Virus record (IMG/VR): IMGVR_UViG_3300031251_000097
Coordinates: 1 to 24,566 of that record
DNA from: a virus
Reading direction: 5' to 3' (one strand)
DNA: 24,566 bases
The notes beneath the pieces are model-generated. The model had not been told where the DNA came from. It searched no databases and saw only the letters and a program-made list of their open reading frames with translations. The stretch's first letter is position 1, and every line of letters starts with the position of its first letter. Made by a program: the position numbers and the translations under genes. Of the stretch, positions 21,203 through 24,566 are shown in pieces.

Positions 21203-21616
21203 TTATGGCGTCAGGGGTTGCGGGGTTCGGGGGTGGCGGGCTTCGGGACTATGCCGGGACATGGCGGCGGCCTGGCGCGCGTCGCGCTCGACCTGCGCCA
21301 TCAGGTCGTCCGCCCGGCCCGTCGCCGCCTGGGCGCGACGCCGGGCGGCATCGACCTTTCGGGCCTGGTCCGCATGGTGGGCGTTGTAGCGAGCCATGGC
21401 GTCATTGGCGGCGCCCTCGGTCCCGACGAACAGGACGCAGGGCAGGCCGATCCGCTGGGGCTTGCGATGGCCGGTCATCCAAGGCTTGACGCCGATCGCC
21501 GGCCCGGCCCACCCGTCGGCGCGGCTAGGCATCAGCGCCTTGACCTCGGCCACCCGCGGGCCGTTGCCGAGCACGTAAAGGGCAAAGTCGCCGACTTGAA
21601 TATCGTCCAGGTTCAT
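21203..21616 (-). CDS. unrecognised protein in the integrase operon
   Basis: A 137-residue protein. The start at 21616 (MNLDDIQVGDFALYVL) is set by the ATGA overlap with the gene upstream and a GGAGAG ribosome site; the open frame extends 144 bases further back but overlaps that gene. The N-terminal part 'VGDFALYVLGNGPRVAEVKALMP' looks like a small beta-barrel (SH3 or KOW-like) fold, followed by 'RIGLPCVLFVGTEGAA'. The C-terminal half is a charged Ala/Arg-rich helix ('ARYNAHHADQARKVDAARRRAQAATGRADDLMAQVERDARQAAAM'). No family named. It is the fourth small gene after the integrase. Confidence 0.6.
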   Translation of the reverse strand: MNLDDIQVGDFALYVLGNGPRVAEVKALMPSRADGWAGPAIGVKPWMTGHRKPQRIGLPCVLFVGTEGAANDAMARYNAHHADQARKVDAARRRAQAATGRADDLMAQVERDARQAAAMSRHSPEARHPRTPQPLTP

Positions 21617-21867
21617 AGGGTCTCTCCGGTTTCTCTCAGGGGGGCTTTCCTCTCGTTGGTGACGATGGCGAGCCAGGCGTCGAGGATCTCGTTCTTGATC
21701 CCATAGTCGAATTGATCGGCCTCCTGGCGCCAGCCGCGCCGATCGGTCACGTCGGCCCATATCGCGGCCACGATGGCCTCGTCGCCGCCCGCCGCCTTCA
21801 TGGCGTCGAGGCGGCCGTAGAACGCGGCCGAGGCCCGTTCGTAATCGTCGGGGGGTGCTTCGCTCAT
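21613..21867 (-). CDS. small acidic protein, unrecognised
   Basis: An 84-residue protein, 'MSEAPPDDYERASAAFYGRLDAMKAAGGDEAIVAAIWADVTDRRGW', mainly helical and acidic, ending 'IVTNERKAPLRETGETL'. No family recognised. It is coupled to the next gene by ATGA. AAGGAAAA before the ATG serves as ribosome site. Its C-terminal RKAPLRET lies on one copy of the repeated junction sequence described for this operon. Confidence 0.6.
   Translation of the reverse strand: MSEAPPDDYERASAAFYGRLDAMKAAGGDEAIVAAIWADVTDRRGWRQEADQFDYGIKNEILDAWLAIVTNERKAPLRETGETL
21639..21649 (-). repeat. junction repeat GAAAGCCCCCC, copy A
   Basis: On the minus strand GAAAGCCCCCC, continuing as TGAGAGAAACC. It encodes KAPL near the C-terminus of the gene ending at 21613, just before the next start. 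The downstream part resembles copy C (CCCCCCATGAGTGAAACC), as if a lost start codon. Confidence 0.6.
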
Positions 21868-21869
21868 GG

Positions 21870-22166
21870 CTATTTTCCTTGGGGCGGTTGGGGTGTCTCG
21901 GGATTGAGGGGGGCTTTCTCAGGGTCGGTGAGGCCTTGCAGAATGCGCAGCTTGGCCTCTAGGGCTGCATAGGCCTGGCGCAGCGGCGCGGCCCGATCTT
22001 CGATCCGCGCACGCTTCCGGGTGTGGTGCGCCGGGATTGATCCGAGCGGGTAGGTGATGCTGCCGATGCTGCCCTTGAGATAGACGAGCGCGTCGATCAG
22101 GCCGACCTGTGCGCCGCGAAGCCGGCTTAGGTGCTCGGGATCAGCGGCGCGGGGGGTTTCACTCAT
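21870..22166 (-). CDS. small helical protein, unrecognised
   Basis: A 98-residue protein beginning 'MSETPRAADPEHLSRLRGAQVGLIDALVYLKGSIGSI', with a basic middle ('HHTRKRARIEDRAAPLRQAYAALEAKLRILQGL') and a Pro-rich end 'PEKAPLNPETPQPPQGK'. The start overlaps the end of the upstream gene by 8 bases; the stop is 2 bases before the next start. The MSE(T/A)-P start resembles that of the neighbour at 21867, which hints at a shared origin of their 5' ends although the bodies do not look alike. No family recognised. Confidence 0.6.
   Translation of the reverse strand: MSETPRAADPEHLSRLRGAQVGLIDALVYLKGSIGSITYPLGSIPAHHTRKRARIEDRAAPLRQAYAALEAKLRILQGLTDPEKAPLNPETPQPPQGK
21908..21918 (-). repeat. junction repeat GAAAGCCCCCC, copy B
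   Basis: On the minus strand GAAAGCCCCCC followed by TCAATCCCGAGACACC. It encodes EKAPLNPET at the C-terminus of the gene ending at 21870. Confidence 0.6.
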
Positions 22167-22647
22167 GGGGGGCTTTCCCTTCTAGCTCGGCGATGCGGGC
22201 GAGCGTGGCCGCCAGGGCGTCGGTCGCGCTCTCGAGCATCGCGCGGCTGAAGCTGATCTGGCCAAGCGCGTTCGCGGGCTCGGCATCGGCCTTCCATCGG
22301 CGCAGCATGGCGAGCGTCGCTTCAGGTTCGACGCCGCACTCTTCAAGGCTCGCGGCGTGATAGGCGTCGGCAAGCGCCTCCCATTCGGGGTTCGGTTCCG
22401 GCTTCTCGGCCATGGTGGGAGCGTAGGAGGTCTCGCCGAGATCGGCCTGGGCGATCGCCGCGATGATGGCGTCTGAAAGCGCAGCACATCTGGCCGCGGT
22501 CTCTGCGCTGAATTCCAGCCGTTCGGCCGCGACACTGGCTCTAGCGAATAGCCCCGCATGGCTCTGGGCCGCGGCGGAAAGCATTGCCGGGCTCGCCTGC
22601 GCATCGAGGCCCGTGACGGCCTCAAGGAACTTTCGCGGATGTTTCAT
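22159..22647 (-). CDS. Ala-rich helical protein, unrecognised, directly after the integrase
   Basis: A 162-residue protein starting 11 bases after the integrase stop, 'MKHPRKFLEAVTGLDAQASPAMLSAAAQSHAGLFARASVAAERLEFSAETAARCAALSDAIIAAIAQADL'. Nearly all is predicted helix, with a hinge 'GETSYAPTMAEKPEPNPEWEAL' in the middle and the ending 'ARIAELEGKAPHE'. No family recognised. First cargo gene of the leftward operon; its 3' end contains copy C of the junction repeat and overlaps the next start. Confidence 0.6.
   Translation of the reverse strand: MKHPRKFLEAVTGLDAQASPAMLSAAAQSHAGLFARASVAAERLEFSAETAARCAALSDAIIAAIAQADLGETSYAPTMAEKPEPNPEWEALADAYHAASLEECGVEPEATLAMLRRWKADAEPANALGQISFSRAMLESATDALAATLARIAELEGKAPHE
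22167..22177 (-). repeat. junction repeat GAAAGCCCCCC, copy C, abutting a start codon
   Basis: On the minus strand GAAAGCCCCCC runs straight into ATGAGTGAAACCCC, the start of the gene at 22166. It encodes GKAPHE at the end of the upstream gene. Partner of copies A and B; a similar but imperfect version (GCGAAAAGCCCCC) lies near the 3' end of the integrase gene. Confidence 0.65.
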
Positions 22648-22658
22648 TGTGCTCGTCC

Positions 22659-24347
22659 TTAGGCGGCGATTGTGATCAGCAGGCCGTTAGGACCGTGCTG
22701 GCTGCGCGTCCCCGCACCCATCTTGGTCCTAACAGCGATGTTAGGCGCATCAGCCCCCGCAAGGGGGCTTTTCGCGTTTTGGAGTACTGGCGCGAGATCG
22801 GTCTGGATCTCCAGGCGGTAGGCTCCACGCGCCTCGAGCGGGATCACGTGCACGCCCCGCACCAGGGCCCGAAAGGCCTCACGGGCGGCCTGGCGCTCAG
22901 CGGCGCCATCCTCGGCCACCAGGTGGGCCTGCAGATCCTCGACAAGCTTGCGCCAGCGCGCCGGAGCGCCCGGGTGCAAGGTCACCACGTCGCCGGCGTC
23001 GTCGGCCGAGGCCAGCAGCTGCTCGAGCTCCGCGCGCCGCGCCTCGAGGGTGCCCAGTCGATCGCGCACCGAGGCGCCCGAAAGCACGCCATCCGCGACC
23101 TGGTCGACGAGTCGATCGGCGCGGCGCTTCACCTCTCCCAGCTCACGCTCCCAGGCCGTCCGCTTCCCGCGGGCGGCCTTTTGCGTTTCAGCCTTGGCCG
23201 CGTGGTACTCGCGCATGGCCAGCTCGATCACCTCGGGGTGCAGCAGGTCGCGCTGGATCGCCTCGAGGACTCGAGCCTCGACGTCCACCGACTTGGCGCC
23301 CCGGCCATTGGCGCAGCCGGCCGGGCCGCGCTCGCGCCTGGTGCTGCACAGGAAGCGCCGATCGGGCCCGGCCAGCGTCATCGGACCGCCGCACTCGCCG
23401 CACCTCACGAGGCCTGACAGGAGGCCACGGGGCCGCGCAGCAGCGCCCGGACGGCCGCCCTCGGCCACCTGGCGCTGGGCCAGGGCGTAGCGGGCTTGCA
23501 CGGCCGCCCAGAGGGCCTCATCGACGATCCTGAGCGCAGGGACGTCCTGGCGCACGATTGTCTCGGCGTCGCCGGCCCGCGCTCGGCGCTTCCCAGTCTT
23601 GCGGTCCTTCATCCAGGCGTGGCGGCCCCAGACGACGACTCCGCGATAGAGCTCGTTGTGCAGGACGCCGTTCCCGCGCTTGGCGTTGCCATTGATGGTC
23701 GAGGCGTTCCACATCCCGCCCGACGGGCCAGGGACGCCAGCGAGGTTCAGGGCGGCGGCGATCGCGCGCGGCGATTCACCGCCGGCGTAGCGGGTGAAGA
23801 TCTCGACCACGTGCTCGGCCTCGAGCGGTTCGATCTCGCGAAGGCCGCGCACCAGGTCGCCGCGGCCGTCCAGCTCGCGCCGAATCCTGTAGCCGTAGGT
23901 TCGGCCGCCTGCATGCCGACCGTCGCGCGCGACGCCATCTAGGCCCCGGCGGGTCTTCCTGGCGAGCTCGCGGAGGAACAGGGCATTCATCGTGCCCTTG
24001 AGGCCGATCGCCAGCTCCTCCACCTCGCCCTCGGCCGGCGTGTGGATCCTGACGCCGGCGGCGCGGAGATCCTCGAATATGTCCCAGGCGTCGCCGCCCG
24101 ATCGGGTGAGGCGGTCAAGGGCCTCGGCGATCACCACGTCGATCGTGCCGGCGGCCGCGGCCGCGAGCAGCGCCTGCAGGCCGGGCCGGTTGGCGGCCGA
24201 TGCGCCGCTGATCGCGGCGTCGGTGAACTCGGCCGAGACTGTGGCGCCGATCCGCTCGGCATGTCGCCGGCAAGCATGCAGCTGGTCGGCGATCGAGGCT
24301 GTCGACTGCAGGTCGCTGGAGAACCGGGCGTAGAGGGCGGCGCGCAT
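22659..24347 (-). CDS. large serine recombinase (probable integrase)
   Basis: A 563-residue recombinase that would integrate and excise the prophage by a serine-linked double-strand exchange. The start at 24347 (MRAALYARFSS) is set by the resolvase fold; the open frame upstream is Pro/Gly-rich shadow. Catalytic residues: S10 in 'YARFSSDLQ', with R79 and R82 in 'EALDRLTR'. The recombinase domain follows ('GRTYGYRI', 'IFTRYAGGESPRAIAAALN', 'HNELYRGVVVWGR'). Next is a zinc ribbon with C316, C319, C334 and C345, then a coiled coil ('RELGEVKRRADRLVDQVADGVL'). Length and layout fit large serine integrases. Start coupled to a 47-residue ORF (TGATG). The probable promoter side is the right edge of the window, where the attachment site may lie, but no att core can be identified from one end. 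Confidence 0.92.
   Translation of the reverse strand: MRAALYARFSSDLQSTASIADQLHACRRHAERIGATVSAEFTDAAISGASAANRPGLQALLAAAAAGTIDVVIAEALDRLTRSGGDAWDIFEDLRAAGVRIHTPAEGEVEELAIGLKGTMNALFLRELARKTRRGLDGVARDGRHAGGRTYGYRIRRELDGRGDLVRGLREIEPLEAEHVVEIFTRYAGGESPRAIAAALNLAGVPGPSGGMWNASTINGNAKRGNGVLHNELYRGVVVWGRHAWMKDRKTGKRRARAGDAETIVRQDVPALRIVDEALWAAVQARYALAQRQVAEGGRPGAAARPRGLLSGLVRCGECGGPMTLAGPDRRFLCSTRRERGPAGCANGRGAKSVDVEARVLEAIQRDLLHPEVIELAMREYHAAKAETQKAARGKRTAWERELGEVKRRADRLVDQVADGVLSGASVRDRLGTLEARRAELEQLLASADDAGDVVTLHPGAPARWRKLVEDLQAHLVAEDGAAERQAAREAFRALVRGVHVIPLEARGAYRLEIQTDLAPVLQNAKSPLAGADAPNIAVRTKMGAGTRSQHGPNGLLITIAA
22752..22772 (+). terminator. terminator-like hairpin on the plus strand, inside the integrase 3' end
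   Basis: AGCCCCC (22752-22758), loop GCAA (a GNRA-type tetraloop) and GGGGGCT (22763-22769) form a perfect 7-bp stem, followed by TTT and, after CGCG, TTTT. It is oriented to stop rightward transcription, while the gene it lies in is leftward. It may block antisense read-through into the integrase, or be coincidental. Confidence 0.5.
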
Positions 24348-24490
24348 CAGGGACGTGATTCCGTCTGGGCAGGCTGGGCGCGATCCTCTTCCGCCGCCAT
24401 GAGGCGTGCAAGGGCCCGCGCGAGCGCCAGCACCGCCGGAGAGGGCGGGGGCGCTTGTGACGGAACGGCCTGGCTCGCGCGGGTGCGCAT
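24347..24490 (-). CDS. 47-residue protein coupled to the serine recombinase
   Basis: A short leftward ORF: ATG at 24490, TGA at 24349-24347, sharing one base with the recombinase ATG (TGATG). The product starts 'MRTRASQAVPSQAPPPSP' and then has the amphipathic helix 'AVLALARALARLMAAEEDRA', ending 'QTESRP'. From memory, short genes with an 'ALARALAR' helix precede serine recombinases in other alphaproteobacteria; this should be checked. Coupling and the ordered Pro-rich/helix composition support a real gene. It might regulate or assist the recombinase; a role as excision factor is only a guess. No strong ribosome site is seen. Confidence 0.6.
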   Translation of the reverse strand: MRTRASQAVPSQAPPPSPAVLALARALARLMAAEEDRAQPAQTESRP

Positions 24491-24566
24491 GATCCGAACT
24501 GCTGCTGAAATTCAGGAAAGGGGGAGGGGTCGGGCGCGCGGCGAATCCCAACGAAGTGGAGAGCCG
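24491..24566. other. noncoding edge upstream of the integrase operon
   Basis: No gene is supported in the last 76 bases. The segment should hold the promoter of the leftward operon and perhaps part of the attachment site, which for serine integrases usually lies just upstream of the integrase gene. No convincing -35/-10 pair or att inverted repeat could be picked out, and the left prophage end is outside the window. Confidence 0.4.

Noticed and set aside
20960-21706. A 248-residue rightward open frame over the small leftward genes
   Set aside because: The leftward frames have coupled starts, ribosome sites and ordinary composition; this frame overlaps three of them and has no family features.
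22647-23417. A 256-residue rightward open frame under the integrase
   Set aside because: Antisense shadow of the recombinase zinc-ribbon and coiled-coil regions.
24348-24551. N-terminal extension of the serine recombinase to 24551
   Set aside because: The extra 68 residues are Pro/Gly/Ser-rich with no resolvase features; the fold begins at MRAALYARFSS and a coupled short ORF occupies the same DNA in another frame.
1-24566. CRISPR array, tRNA or rRNA genes, insertion sequences
   Set aside because: No regularly spaced repeats, no tRNA-like cloverleaf or rRNA segment, and no transposase or IS ends were seen on either strand by eye.

Overview
The window is about 24.6 kb of GC-rich DNA with dense, mostly ATGA-overlapping genes. 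It is the right-hand part of a prophage (or integrated phage-like element) in an alphaproteobacterium. Codon use and the look of the proteins suggest Caulobacterales (Caulobacter, Phenylobacterium or Brevundimonas type), but that is an impression and not proven by a marker gene. Head, packaging, replication and repressor genes are not in the window and presumably lie to the left.

Region 1 (18-9347, + strand) is a complete contractile-tail module in phage Mu order: gp38-like DUF2635 protein, tail sheath, tail tube, tail assembly chaperone with a -1 frameshift extension, tape measure with a built-in lytic transglycosylase, DNA-circularisation protein N, gp44/gpP hub, gp45 spike, gp46, gp47 baseplate J, and gp48. 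Region 2 (9400-16150, +) is the adhesin end: a fibre-like protein, an SGNH esterase, then four consecutive proteins that each begin with a Sec-type signal peptide (two with Ig-like or phage beta-domain features, one a large beta-helix candidate), and a second possible beta-solenoid protein without a signal peptide. Region 3 (16154-19867, +) holds a lysis cassette (membrane/coiled-coil protein, holin, GH19 endolysin), a secreted DNA/RNA nuclease, a DUF6527-like protein, a nucleotidyltransferase-like protein, a lipoprotein and an exported DUF1353 protein, closed by a strong rho-independent terminator (19905-19937).

Region 4 (19959-20876, +) is a HigB-HigA toxin-antitoxin pair with two matching 19-bp palindromic operators, plus a small protein of unknown role. 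Region 5 (20873-24490, - strand) is a leftward operon that starts with a 47-codon ORF translationally coupled to a large serine recombinase (the probable integrase). Four small unrecognised genes follow, with a fifth small gene further downstream. A short GC-rich junction sequence recurs at the ends of three of these genes.

Together the window describes a Mu-type tail machine joined to a serine-integrase lysogeny arm. Three points stand out most: the run of exported proteins inside what should be a virion-tail operon, the slippery site with its stem-loop in the tail chaperone gene, and the integrase-linked small-gene operon with repeated junctions.
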